From positions 1,850,874 through 1,914,873 of the forward strand of contig NZ_CANLMB010000001.1 of NCBI RefSeq assembly GCF_947492365.1: a stretch of 64,000 nucleotides of DNA. Direction: 5' to 3'. Source of the DNA: an uncultured Erythrobacter sp. GTDB lineage: Bacteria; Pseudomonadota; Alphaproteobacteria; Sphingomonadales; Sphingomonadaceae. Below the pieces are notes generated by a model. It was not told the origin of the DNA. It saw only the letters and a list, made by a program, of their open reading frames with translations, and made no database searches. The position numbers and the translations under genes are program-made. How positions within the stretch are numbered: the stretch's first letter is position 1; each line of letters begins with the position of its first letter. Positions 34,547 to 44,900 of the stretch are shown here, in pieces.

Positions 34547-34891
34547 TCAAAGCACCTTGTCGGGGCGCGGTTCGTGCTTGTGCTTCTCGCTTTTGCCAAA
34601 GTGGCGTTCGAGCCGCTGTACCATCGTATTGGCCGCCTTGCGGGCCGCATCGTCCACCTTGGAGGCATGCTCGGTCACGCCGATCGGACGGCCGCCGCGC
34701 GGGCGCGCTTCGACCATGCAGGTCTTGTCATCGGCCCCGTGCTTGTGCGCATTCTCGTCCGACACATGCACTTCGAGCCGCGTTAGTCGCTCTTCAAAGC
34801 GGGCCATCTTCTCGCGCATCATCGCCTCGATCCGTTCTGCAACGTTCTCGGTGCCCATAACGGAGCTGTCGGAGTTGAACTGGAATTGCAT
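34547..34891 (-). CDS. Ribosome hibernation factor-like protein (HPF/RaiA fold)
   Basis: A 114-residue protein with the HPF/YfiA layout: MREKMARFEERLTRLEVHVS forms the first helix, DENAHKHGADDKTCMVEARP the following strands, and ASKVDDAARKAANTMVQRLE the long second helix. A His/Lys-rich tail ends the protein. The alternating beta-alpha pattern is right but the identity is moderate, so the role of binding ribosomes in stationary phase is inferred. Monocistronic or with the DUF6491-like gene, preceded by a long gene-free stretch. Confidence 0.75.
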   Translation of the reverse strand: MQFQFNSDSSVMGTENVAERIEAMMREKMARFEERLTRLEVHVSDENAHKHGADDKTCMVEARPRGGRPIGVTEHASKVDDAARKAANTMVQRLERHFGKSEKHKHEPRPDKVL

Positions 34892-35234
34892 CTTGGCGAT
34901 CTCCTCGGTTGTATTGGCTTACCCACTCGATGTGGGGAGGCAGTGCGGTGCGCGCAAGCACTATCGCGGCGATAGGTGGCTCTGATGCGGCCTCGCGCAA
35001 CCCCAACATGTCCTACACTGTGTTTACAGGCACTTAAGCGAGACATAGCTGAGACATGGCCCGAGACATGGACCGCATGTTACACGGTCCTGAGGCAAAA
35101 TAATGGCGCACTCGCGAGAGCGCGCCGATCAGCGTTTCAATTGGAGGATAAGCGCACAAAACCATACGCTGCAATTAGCGCAGATCGGGCGATGTAGGAA
35201 AGCGCGGGGGCGAGCTAAACCGTCCCTGCCAGCT
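34892..35234. other. Gene-free stretch with three direct repeats and a small hairpin
   Basis: About 340 bases between two minus-strand genes. The sequence GAGACAT starts at 35040, 35051 and 35063, a spacing of 11 and 12 bases. GGACCG at 35070-35075 and CGGTCC at 35085-35090 form a stem directly after the repeats. The short palindrome ACACTGTGT is at 35015-35023. The repeats are about 150 bases upstream of the hibernation-factor-like start. I see no credible gene in this stretch. A regulatory role, such as binding sites one helical turn apart, is inference. Confidence 0.4.
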
Positions 35235-35450
35235 CTAGCTGTTTTGCAAAGCCTCGGCAGCGCGGCGTTCAGCGCGTTCGGCATCGGCCTTGTCGCGGGC
35301 GATCACGGTTTTGCGCGCCTGCTCTGCCAGCTTGCGCCAGCTCTCTTCTGCGCGCAGCTCACGCTCGCGCACATTTTCAAGGTCGGCCTCTTTCGCACGG
35401 GCGGCAGCCTGCTCGGCGCGCTCATTATAAAATTCGTAAGTCTGGGCCAT
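35235..35450 (-). CDS. Small coiled-coil protein rich in Ala, Glu and Arg
   Basis: A 71-residue protein, MAQTYEFYNERAEQAAARAK followed by EADLENVRERELRAEESWRK and then LAEQARKTVIARDKADAERA. No signal peptide and no hydrophobic segment. The heptad-like charge pattern predicts one long helix or coiled coil. Similar small proteins are common in Sphingomonadales, but no function is assigned. It is flanked by the cold-shock gene upstream on the same strand and by the gene-free stretch downstream. Confidence 0.7.
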   Translation of the reverse strand: MAQTYEFYNERAEQAAARAKEADLENVRERELRAEESWRKLAEQARKTVIARDKADAERAERRAAEALQNS

Positions 35451-35496
35451 CTTCGGCCTCCCCTTCTATAAGTGCGATTGACGGTGGAAAGAGAAT

Positions 35497-35531
35497 GGGG
35501 CGCGCGCGAGCCCAATGGCCGCGCGCACCCC
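35497..35531 (-). terminator. Hairpin after the cold-shock gene
   Basis: GGGGCGCGCGCG and CGCGCGCACCCC can pair around a short loop just after the cold-shock stop at 35541 on the minus strand. Only a mixed T/C tail follows, so termination is likely but not certain. Confidence 0.45.
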
Positions 35532-35540
35532 GTTCTTCTA

Positions 35541-35753
35541 TCAGTCAGCAGCCGACAGGTTTACGGCGCTTTCCTTGCCGTTACGGCCGGTTTCAACTTC
35601 GTAGTTGAGACGCTGTTCCTTATCGAGGCCCTGCATGCCGGCGGCCTGCACTGCACTGATATGGACAAAGCTGTCGGGCGAACCGTCGTCGGGCTGGATG
35701 AAACCATAACCCTTGTCGGAGTTGAAGAATTTTACGGTGCCAGTCTTGGACAT
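35541..35753 (-). CDS. Cold-shock domain protein CspA family
   Basis: ATG 35753 gives 70 residues. ATG 35768 is also in frame, but the AAAGGAACG site fits the shorter one. RNA-binding motifs RNP1 KGYGFIQPDD and RNP2 DSFVHISAVQ are intact, in the usual frame MSKTGTVKFFNSDKGYGFIQ. The product is a single-stranded nucleic acid chaperone. The 5' side up to the next gene is about 375 bases without a gene, so a long leader as found in many csp mRNAs is possible. Confidence 0.97.
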   Translation of the reverse strand: MSKTGTVKFFNSDKGYGFIQPDDGSPDSFVHISAVQAAGMQGLDKEQRLNYEVETGRNGKESAVNLSAAD

Positions 35754-36128
35754 TTTCGTTCCTTTCAAGAACGTTATTTTACCGCAGGCAAAGCGCCCAC
35801 GGATCGTGCGTCTACTCGTTCAAGGGAAAGGAAGTCGTCGTCCGGTTTACGCCGGGGCCTGGCTGTTGAGCCTGTGGCAAACGGCGGTCGTCAAATTTCG
35901 AAGTCCGTCGCAAATTCCGACGTCAGCAGCGAGCTATGTAACAGGTTATTGCTGAATCACCTAATTATTGTTCGCAGGCAAAATAATTGAGAGGGGCTTT
36001 GACGGCTCATTCCGAAGTATCTGGGCCGTGAGCAAGGGTATTTGCATGGCAGGCAGCTTGCGCAGAATGGGCCGGTGTAGGAGAGAGGCTTCGCTTTTTT
36101 TCATAACCGCCAATCGAGTTTTTTGCTG
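35754..36128. other. Gene-free stretch between the cold-shock and lipocalin genes
   Basis: About 375 bases separating divergent genes. It should hold the csp promoter and leader and the lipocalin promoter. A TTATTTTACC segment (read TAAAAT on the minus strand) 25 bases before the csp start could be part of a promoter or leader. No gene, repeat or strong hairpin is visible to me. Confidence 0.5.
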
Positions 36129-36719
36129 ATGACACATCGCCATATGCGCGCCTTTGCACTCACCGCTTCGCTGATACTTGCGGCAGGCGGTCTAGGCGGC
36201 TGCGTCGGGTCGCCTGGCCCGGTCGGCAATGTTTCGGTTCCCGAGCCAGCAAAGCCGGTGGAGCTCAACGCCTATCTGGGCACTTGGTTCGAATATGGCC
36301 GCTATGAAGCCTCTTTTCAGGGAGGCTGCGAAGGCGTCACCGCCGAATACTCGCTGCGCGACACGTCCGGCGAAGCCAAGATTCGCGTCGTCAATTCGTG
36401 TTTCAAAGACGGGTTGGATGGCGAATTCAGCCAAGCGACTGGCCGCGCCAAAGTGGTCGAGGGATCGGACGGCGCAAAGCTGAAAGTCAGTTTCTTCGGC
36501 CCGTTTTTCGGCGATTACTGGGTGCTCGACCGCTCTGAACCCGGCGCGGACGGGCTTTACCAGTGGTCCATCGTCGGCGAGCCATCGGGGCGGTATCTGT
36601 GGATGCTCACCCGCGAGGCTCAGCCCGACGCCCAATTGCAGGCGCTGTTGGAGCGCCGCGTGCGCGAGCTGGGCTATGACTGGCAGTTGGTGCGGATCAC
36701 AGAGCAGCCAGAGGGATGA
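36129..36719 (+). CDS. Lipocalin family outer-membrane lipoprotein (Blc-like)
   Basis: ATG 36129 gives 196 residues. ATG 36144 is equally plausible and neither has a strong ribosome binding site. Lipobox LGGC near residue 25, then Val/Pro-rich linker and the lipocalin barrel with the signature LNAYLGTWFEYGRYEASFQG, followed by VTAEYSLRDTSGEAKIRVVN and FFGDYWVLDRSEPGADGLYQ and the C-terminal helix. Bacterial lipocalins bind fatty acids or lysophospholipids at the outer membrane. Its stop overlaps the start of the DUF188 gene. Confidence 0.93.
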   Translation: MTHRHMRAFALTASLILAAGGLGGCVGSPGPVGNVSVPEPAKPVELNAYLGTWFEYGRYEASFQGGCEGVTAEYSLRDTSGEAKIRVVNSCFKDGLDGEFSQATGRAKVVEGSDGAKLKVSFFGPFFGDYWVLDRSEPGADGLYQWSIVGEPSGRYLWMLTREAQPDAQLQALLERRVRELGYDWQLVRITEQPEG

Positions 36720-37177
36720 GCGCGCCTCTAACCATCCTGATCGACGCCGATGCTTGCCCCGTTAAAGAGGAAATCTACCGCGTCGCCGGCCGGTTCAAAG
36801 CCGAAGTGCGCGTGGTCAGCAATTCCCCCTTTCGCATCCCCGATAGCCCGCGTGTGAAGCGCGTGGTGGTCGACGACAGCTTCGACGCCGCCGATGACTG
36901 GATCGCCGAGCGCGCCGATGCGCGCAGCGTGGTGGTGACAGGCGACATCCTGCTCGCCGAGCGCTGCCTGAAAGCCGGCGCGCGGGTACTGAGGCACAAC
37001 GGTCAGGAATTCGACGCTGCGAGTATTGGCGGAGCGATTGCCACCCGCGCGATCATGGAGGACTTGCGCGCGGGGATGGACGGGGTCGGCGGCGGGCCCG
37101 CGCCGTTCTCAAAGGCGGATCGCTCGCGGTTCTTGCAGGCGCTGGACCGGGTGCTGGTGGGGATGGGACGCAGTTAG
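36716..37177 (+). CDS. YaiI/YqxD family protein (DUF188)
   Basis: A 153-residue protein of the PIN-like DUF188 family. N-terminal LIDADACPVKEEIYRVAGRF with the conserved Asp pair, FRIPDSPRVKRVVVDDSFDA, and SVVVTGDILLAERCLKAGAR followed by VLRHNGQEFD. The family is widespread but uncharacterised and a nuclease role is suggested by fold. The start overlaps the lipocalin stop (ATGA), so the two are translationally coupled. Confidence 0.95.
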   Translation: MSAPLTILIDADACPVKEEIYRVAGRFKAEVRVVSNSPFRIPDSPRVKRVVVDDSFDAADDWIAERADARSVVVTGDILLAERCLKAGARVLRHNGQEFDAASIGGAIATRAIMEDLRAGMDGVGGGPAPFSKADRSRFLQALDRVLVGMGRS

Positions 37178-37285
37178 GCCTCCGTGCCAGACCCGGCGCC
37201 AGGACGAACTTGACGAAACCATGCAAGCTATCCGCGAAACAGGCGTAGAGTCTCTTCGGGGCATTCCGCTCCGATTGGAAAAACC

Positions 37286-37420
37286 ATGGCCAAAGGCCAA
37301 CGCAAGAAAAGCCGAGAAGCGCGCAAACCCAAAGCAGACAAAGGACCAAAGCAAAATGCCAGCCAGCCCAGCCTGAAACCGGGCGGGATCAAAGGGCTGG
37401 AAAACCTGAAGAACGGTTAG
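37286..37420 (+). CDS. Small very basic protein, 44 residues
   Basis: ATG 37286 to TAG 37420. The peptide begins MAKGQRKKSREARKPKADKG, continues with a Lys/Gln/Asn/Pro-rich middle and ends GGIKGLENLKNG. About a third of the residues are Lys or Arg. Upstream GGAAAAACC is a weak ribosome binding site. A short basic protein of this form is typical of Sphingomonadales and may bind RNA or ribosomes (inference). It is too short to be found by length alone. The frame is clean and does not shadow another gene. Confidence 0.6.
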   Translation: MAKGQRKKSREARKPKADKGPKQNASQPSLKPGGIKGLENLKNG

Positions 37421-37482
37421 CCCTATGATCGGCGAGCCGCCTCCGTTTTCAATGGGAATGGCGCGCGGTTAGGTCTGGTCAA

Positions 37483-37977
37483 TCAATCGGTGTCTGGCGT
37501 CAGACGAGCCGTAACCTTGATCTCCACCAGCCCGTCCGGAGCGAACAGCCGGTCGATGTCTATCGCGGTCCATGCGGGGAATGGCGCTTTCACATAGCGG
37601 TTCTTGACCGTCGCGAGTGCGAGCATCGAGTCCTCGATATCCACGTGGTAGGTGGTGATGTCGATCACATCGTCCCAGCTTGAGCCGGAGCGTTCCAGCA
37701 CCGATCCGATATATTGGAATGTGCGGTCGAAGGAATCCTCCATCGTCTCGCCTTCGCGTGGGGGACCGGCGATCACGCCTGACAGATAGACCGTGTCGCC
37801 GTGGATCACCGCCTCGGAAAAGCCGAATTGCTCGAAGAAGCCGCGCGTGCCTACATCCTCGGGCATAACGGTTTGCTTGTCCGCCGGAGTCGCTTCGGCA
37901 TGGCCATCGGCAAGCGCGGGCGCGGCGGCGAGTGCGAGCAGCGCTGCACCGGCGATCCAGTGTGTGGTCTTGATCAT
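37483..37977 (-). CDS. RidA family protein with signal peptide
   Basis: A 164-residue RidA/YjgF-fold protein with an N-terminal signal peptide (MIKTTHWIAGAALLALAAAP, cleavage near ALA-DG). The RidA domain follows from about residue 50: AVIHGDTVYLSGVIAGPPRE, MEDSFDRTFQYIGSVLERSG, ALATVKNRYVKAPFPAWTAI and the closing GLVEIKVTARL. Most RidA proteins are cytosolic enamine/imine deaminases. An exported form cannot act on enzyme-generated 2-aminoacrylate in the cytoplasm, so its role is open. Confidence 0.9.
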   Translation of the reverse strand: MIKTTHWIAGAALLALAAAPALADGHAEATPADKQTVMPEDVGTRGFFEQFGFSEAVIHGDTVYLSGVIAGPPREGETMEDSFDRTFQYIGSVLERSGSSWDDVIDITTYHVDIEDSMLALATVKNRYVKAPFPAWTAIDIDRLFAPDGLVEIKVTARLTPDTD

Positions 37978-38069
37978 GACATCCCCTCTCTCGTGTGATC
38001 ACGAGGCGGGTTCTAGCATCCTCGCGCTCACGAAGAAGGGTTGATCGCCCAACACCCGCTTACATCCGC

Positions 38070-40636
<2,567 letters not shown>

Positions 40637-40659
40637 TTAGCGTAAAGCCAAGAGCGTGA

Positions 40660-41262
40660 CTAAGCCACGCCTCCCGCTGCTTGCCATTCGGCGATGGCAT
40701 CCTGGGGGAACAACAGCATGATGACGTTGAGCGTCAGATTGTCTCGCACAACGTAAGCTGCCACGATTTCTCCGATCAAGGCCAGCCCCACCGTCACTTT
40801 AACCGGCAATCGCAGCGCCAGCCAAAAGCCGAACGCCATCCAGCCGATATCAGCGGCAGAATTGAGCACGCTGTCACCTGAATAGCCCCAATTCGCCGTG
40901 ACAGAGCGGAACCGGTCGATGACCATGGGCGTGTTCTCCAGAACTTCCCATGCCGCCTCCAACAACACCGCCAAGGGCAGTCCCCAGCGAACGGCCTGCT
41001 CGCCTCCCCAGCCGCGCCGAACGAATAGCCACCAGCCCAAAGCATAGAAAATCATCCCGTGGATGATGTGGCTAGGCGTGTACCAGTCAGTTATGTGCTG
41101 ACTGTTCCCCGCATCGTTAATCTGGCCATGCCAGAGCTTAACATAGCCGCATTCACAGATCGGCGCGCGGCCCATCGCAAGCAAAATGCCGATGGCAATT
41201 GCCGTTATGACAAGCGAGACAATGACCGTGCGACGGTCGGGAATGAGTGTGCCCATAGGCAC
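40660..41262 (-). CDS. DUF2585 family membrane protein
   Basis: A 200-residue inner-membrane protein upstream of the thiC leader. Membrane segments: VIVSLVITAIAIGILLAMGR, MIFYALGWWLFVR, AVRWGLPLAVLLEAAWEVLE and two near the end (GWMAFGFWLALRLP, VGLALIGEIVAAYVVRDNLT). The strongly conserved block CGYVKLWHGQINDAGNSQHI with TDWYTPSHIIHG defines DUF2585 (UPF0314). Function unknown. The stop lies about 50 bases before the TPP aptamer begins, so it is a separate unit from thiC. Confidence 0.93.
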   Translation of the reverse strand: MPMGTLIPDRRTVIVSLVITAIAIGILLAMGRAPICECGYVKLWHGQINDAGNSQHITDWYTPSHIIHGMIFYALGWWLFVRRGWGGEQAVRWGLPLAVLLEAAWEVLENTPMVIDRFRSVTANWGYSGDSVLNSAADIGWMAFGFWLALRLPVKVTVGLALIGEIVAAYVVRDNLTLNVIMLLFPQDAIAEWQAAGGVA

Positions 41263-41345
41263 TTAGCTGCCTTGAATATCGCCGCTTGGCAAGAGATGGG
41301 CGGTCCTGCCGATGACCGGCCAAGGACCAAGAGCAAGTGCTTCGC

Positions 41346-41951
41346 CTATTCCTCGTCGCTCTTCAGCGTCAGCAGGCAAACCGCCAGCAGCACGGTCGCC
41401 AGCACACCCGAACCGCCTGCCAATGGCATGTTCTCGCCAAGGAAGTCGCGGCCCATTGCCATCGACAGTTCATTGGCGATCAGCGCGATCACGCCCACCA
41501 AGGTGGTCAATCCGCCTAGCGCCTTTGCGCCCTGATTGAGCCGCGCCATGCCGAACACGATGGCCGCAAGTGCAAGCAAGGCCTTGGCCGCGTTATAGAC
41601 CATGAAGGAATAGGCGACGACCGAATGCGCCGCCGGCTCGATGCCCTCGACCGTGCCAGCTGCCTCAAAAAACGGTCCGAACATGGTGAGTCCCACTCCC
41701 ACCTGCACGACGTTGAGCACCCCTGCAAAGGCCAGCGCCGACCAACCGAGAAAGAGCGATTTGGCCTGCAACATCGCCGATCCGGCAAGCGCGGTCAGCA
41801 TAAGGAAGAGGAAGCTTTCGATGCCCCATAGAAGCTGGCGCGGCACCTCCATCTCGCTGACATAAAGATAAGTGTAGATTGCCTGCGTCACGACTGCGGC
41901 AAGCAGTATCACCGCGATGAATTGCGTGGTGCGCTTGAGTGTAAGTTCCAT
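41346..41951 (-). CDS. Hypothetical integral membrane protein
   Basis: A 201-residue protein with about six membrane segments: TQFIAVILLAAVVTQAIYTY, LLWGIESFLFLMLTALAGSA, LFLGWSALAFAGVLNVVQVG, VVAYSFMVYNAAKALLALAA, GLTTLVGVIALIANELSM and VLATVLLAVCLLTLK. Start ATG 41951 with ggaactcac-like weak upstream context. The C-terminus is short and acidic (SDEE). I recognise no family. It stands alone between DUF2585 and the SRAP-like gene. Confidence 0.8.
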   Translation of the reverse strand: MELTLKRTTQFIAVILLAAVVTQAIYTYLYVSEMEVPRQLLWGIESFLFLMLTALAGSAMLQAKSLFLGWSALAFAGVLNVVQVGVGLTMFGPFFEAAGTVEGIEPAAHSVVAYSFMVYNAAKALLALAAIVFGMARLNQGAKALGGLTTLVGVIALIANELSMAMGRDFLGENMPLAGGSGVLATVLLAVCLLTLKSDEE

Positions 41952-42098
41952 GAGTTCAGTCCCCTCGTTTTGATTTTCCTCAGCTCGTATTCGGCCGGTT
42001 TGCGCGAATGGTTACGCGTTTGGGCCGGTTGAGGGAATGGCAGGCGCATCCCGCTGTGGACCCGCCTTCGCCGCGCCTCTAGGTCCGGAGGTGTGACG

Positions 42099-42737
42099 AT
42101 GCTTTACCGCCTTGATGCCAGCGCCAGCGCGGTCGCCGCAAACTTCGGAGCGCGCGCGGGCGATGATCCGTGGGCCGGAGGCTATGTCGCACCGCTCAAA
42201 TTTGCGCCGATCATCACGGCGGGCCGCGATTTCATCGCCGGACCGCGCCCCGCTGGCAGGCCGCTTGCGCCGCGCATGACGCCGAGGCTTTGGGGCGTGC
42301 TGCCTCCGCCCTCCGCCGATGATCCGACCCGCCGCATCACTTCTGTGCGCAACACCGATAGTCCGTTCTGGATCGGCAATCTGCGCAATAGCGAGTTTCG
42401 CTGCCTCATCCCCGCAACGCGGTTCATGCTGTGGGGCAGCGGGACCGATTATGAAGGGCGTCGGCTCAGGCATTGGTATGCGCCCGAAAGCACGCGCATA
42501 TTCGCGCTGGCAGGCGTGTGGAAAGACGAGGAAGTGCCCGCCTTCGCCCTTCTCTCGCGCAAGGCCGAGGGCGCCCCAGCCGCAGCCGGTTGCCATTCTA
42601 TGCCAGTGGTGGTGGCTGACGACGAGCAAGCGCAGCAGGATTGGCTCCACGGCAATTGGGATGCTGCGCGCGCGCTCATCGAGCAGCCTTGCCGCGCCGC
42701 GCTAGCCGAATTAGGCGAAGGGTCAGAGAGTCAGTGA
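42099..42737 (+). CDS. SRAP/HMCES-like protein lacking the catalytic Cys2
   Basis: A 212-residue SOS-response-associated-peptidase-like protein. A strong ribosome binding site (GGAGG seven bases upstream) fixes the start at ATG 42099, so the second codon is Leu and the protein begins MLYRLDASASAVAANFGARA. Typical members begin MCNLYR or MCGR and use Cys2 to bond to abasic sites in single-stranded DNA. Other family features remain: RNTDSPFWIGNLRNSEFRCL, a CLIPATRFMLWG block and HSMPVVVADDEQAQQDWLHG near the end. Loss of Cys2 implies a non-crosslinking or altered activity. A GTG at 42093 does not restore a Cys. Confidence 0.82.
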   Translation: MLYRLDASASAVAANFGARAGDDPWAGGYVAPLKFAPIITAGRDFIAGPRPAGRPLAPRMTPRLWGVLPPPSADDPTRRITSVRNTDSPFWIGNLRNSEFRCLIPATRFMLWGSGTDYEGRRLRHWYAPESTRIFALAGVWKDEEVPAFALLSRKAEGAPAAAGCHSMPVVVADDEQAQQDWLHGNWDAARALIEQPCRAALAELGEGSESQ

Positions 42738-42750
42738 GAGGAAGCCTGCA

Positions 42751-43869
42751 ATGCCATTCAAGATGACCGAGATGGTGGGATGTGAATTCCCCCTGTTCGC
42801 CTTTTCGCATTGCCGCGATGTTGTGGCTGCGGCAAGCCGCGCGGGCGGCTTTGGCGTGCTGGGCGCGGTCAGCTACACGCCCGAGCAGCTTGAGCACGAA
42901 CTCGCCTGGATCGACGATAACGTCGATGGCAAACCCTACGGCGTCGATGTGCTGATCCCCGAAGTGCAAGCGGTCGATCACTCGGTGAGCGCCGACGCGA
43001 TTGTCGCGCAGATCCCCTCGCAATACCGCGATTTCACCCGCGAGTTGCTGCGCGAATGCGGGATCGAGGAAGCTTTGGGCAAGCCGCTGGGAGGATCGCA
43101 AGCCCCCAACACCTCGCTGGGTCAGGAACTGCTCGAAGTCAGCTTCAACCACCCTGTCCGCCTGATCGCCAACGCGCTCGGCACCGCGCCGCCTGAAATG
43201 ATCGCGGCGGGCAAGCGTCACGGCATTCCGGTCGCGGCTCTGGTCGGGGCGAAGGAACACGCGATGAAGCAGGTCGAGGCGGGCGTCGACATCATCGTCG
43301 CCCAAGGCGGCGAAGGCGGCGGCCATTGCGGCGATGTGCCGACGGTTGTGCTGATCCCCGAAGTGATCCGCGCGATTGCCGATGCGGGCGCTGACATACC
43401 CGTGCTGGCGGCGGGAGGGATCATGACCGGTCAACAAATGGCGGGCATGATGGCGATGGGTGCGGCGGGCGCGTGGTGCGGTAGCGTGTGGCTCGCTTCA
43501 CCCGAGGCCGAAACCACCGAAGTGTTCCGCGAAAAAATGATCGCCGCCGGATCGCGCGACACAATCCGCTCCAAGCACCGCACCGGCAAATATTCACGCC
43601 AGCTCAAGAGCGAATGGCATGAGCGTTGGGAGAGCGCTGGCCTGCCCGCCCTACCCATGCCGCTGATGAGCCTGCTCGCCGAACCGGTCCTGCGTGCGCT
43701 CGACAGCGCGGCGGTGGGCGGCAATGCACGCGCGCAAGCGCTGTCGAGCTATTGGGTCGGACAGGGGCTCGGATTGGTGAAGGATTCGCGCGGGGTCGGC
43801 ACGATTGTGCAGGACTTCAAAGCCGACTTCGCCAGCGGCTTTGAGAACCTCGCGGCCAATTTCGAATAA
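42751..43869 (+). CDS. Nitronate monooxygenase family flavoprotein
   Basis: A 372-residue FMN-dependent TIM-barrel protein. N-terminal SRAGGFGVLGAVSYTPEQLE, then VAALVGAKEHAMKQVEAGVD, IIVAQGGEGGGHCGDVPTVV with the His that acts as base in the family, IPVLAAGGIMTGQQMAGMMA and GAWCGSVWLASPEAETTEVF. The family oxidises alkyl nitronates (propionate-3-nitronate is a known toxic substrate). Some members have other substrates. It starts 14 bases after the SRAP-like gene, so the two may share a transcript. Confidence 0.93.
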   Translation: MPFKMTEMVGCEFPLFAFSHCRDVVAAASRAGGFGVLGAVSYTPEQLEHELAWIDDNVDGKPYGVDVLIPEVQAVDHSVSADAIVAQIPSQYRDFTRELLRECGIEEALGKPLGGSQAPNTSLGQELLEVSFNHPVRLIANALGTAPPEMIAAGKRHGIPVAALVGAKEHAMKQVEAGVDIIVAQGGEGGGHCGDVPTVVLIPEVIRAIADAGADIPVLAAGGIMTGQQMAGMMAMGAAGAWCGSVWLASPEAETTEVFREKMIAAGSRDTIRSKHRTGKYSRQLKSEWHERWESAGLPALPMPLMSLLAEPVLRALDSAAVGGNARAQALSSYWVGQGLGLVKDSRGVGTIVQDFKADFASGFENLAANFE

Positions 43870-43872
43870 GCG

Positions 43873-44766
43873 TTAGCGGGTCGCCGGAATCTCCAGCACT
43901 TCGCCAACCTCGCTGAAATAGGGCAGCTCGCCGCTTCGCAGATAGGCCGGGACTCGGACCGGCACATGCATGGCAACCGGCATCTGTGCGTTGAGCGTTT
44001 CGTCAACTAACCCGCCCAGATCGCCCTCCTGATAGAACCAGAATGGCACCATCGCGAGACCGCTTCTTTTGGCGGAAAGGAAGCCTTCAAGCGCGGCATA
44101 ATGTTCGCTTGATGGGTCCGCATCGCCCAGATGCATCACCCGCCCAACCGCGCCCTCGTCCGCAGGAGCAGAGACGCGGAACGTGATGTTGTGCGTATTG
44201 AAGTGACGATCAGGCCAGCCGCTATGCGGACTGCGGAAAGCATCGACGCTGTAGCCTTCGACGTTCACCCCATCCCATGCCTCGCCATTCTCCAGCGCAA
44301 CGCCGGTTGTGCGGGCCGCAAAGCTCTCGTCCCAGCTGGCATCCTCGCGCATCCGGTCAATCGCCTGCTGCGGGGCAAAGAGGCGCAGACCGGGCTGTTC
44401 GGCAAGCATCCTTGTCAGCATAGAGGCGGAAAAATGGTCGCCATGTGCGTGACTTACAAAGACCGCATCCACCGCATCATAAGGCGGCGCCCCTGTCACT
44501 ATCGCCTCGATCAGTTCGGGCGTCAGTTGCTCGAATGAGCCGAAATGATCGTCATAGAGCGGGTCGAACAGGAACTTCGCGCGCCCATCCCCCGCTGGCC
44601 CAATCTCTGCCATCACACCGGCATTCAGGATCGAGGTGGCGGTGCCAGCAAGCGCACCTTCTTGCGGTTGCTCGAATGAAGCCTGCACCGGAGCCTCGCC
44701 GCAACCCGAAAGAATGGGGGCGGCAAACGCCAGAACGGCGATGGAGAGAAAAGCGCGCGGCTGCAT
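43873..44766 (-). CDS. Metallo-beta-lactamase-fold hydrolase, lipoprotein
   Basis: A 297-residue MBL-fold protein. Signal peptide with lipobox LSGC (Cys about 22). Core motif VFVSHAHGDHFSASMLTRML (HxHxDH intact), later HSGWPDRHFNTHNITFRVSA and a His/Asp in VMHLGDADPSSEHYAALEGF. C-terminal block AMHVPVRVPAYLRSGELPYF. The layout is that of UlaG-like or general periplasmic MBL hydrolases. Substrate unknown. Convergent with the nitronate monooxygenase gene, three bases apart. Confidence 0.9.
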   Translation of the reverse strand: MQPRAFLSIAVLAFAAPILSGCGEAPVQASFEQPQEGALAGTATSILNAGVMAEIGPAGDGRAKFLFDPLYDDHFGSFEQLTPELIEAIVTGAPPYDAVDAVFVSHAHGDHFSASMLTRMLAEQPGLRLFAPQQAIDRMREDASWDESFAARTTGVALENGEAWDGVNVEGYSVDAFRSPHSGWPDRHFNTHNITFRVSAPADEGAVGRVMHLGDADPSSEHYAALEGFLSAKRSGLAMVPFWFYQEGDLGGLVDETLNAQMPVAMHVPVRVPAYLRSGELPYFSEVGEVLEIPATR

Positions 44767-44900
44767 AATTGAGGCTCCTTGGGGTCAGGCCGCCTGCAAG
44801 GCTAGTCCAGCGCCGCAGACAAGTCCAACCGCGCGATCAAAGCTCCGTTACGGCGGTAACAATACTTAACCGGCGCGCGATTTCGTTCAGGTTGGTCGGC

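Noticed and set aside
34976-35197. Open frame of 73 codons on the plus strand in the gene-free stretch
   Set aside because: Composition unlike its neighbours, no ribosome binding site, and it covers the repeat array and hairpin, which look regulatory.
35713-35955. Open frame of 80 codons on the plus strand overlapping the cold-shock gene start
   Set aside because: Antisense to the cold-shock start and leader. No plausible protein features.
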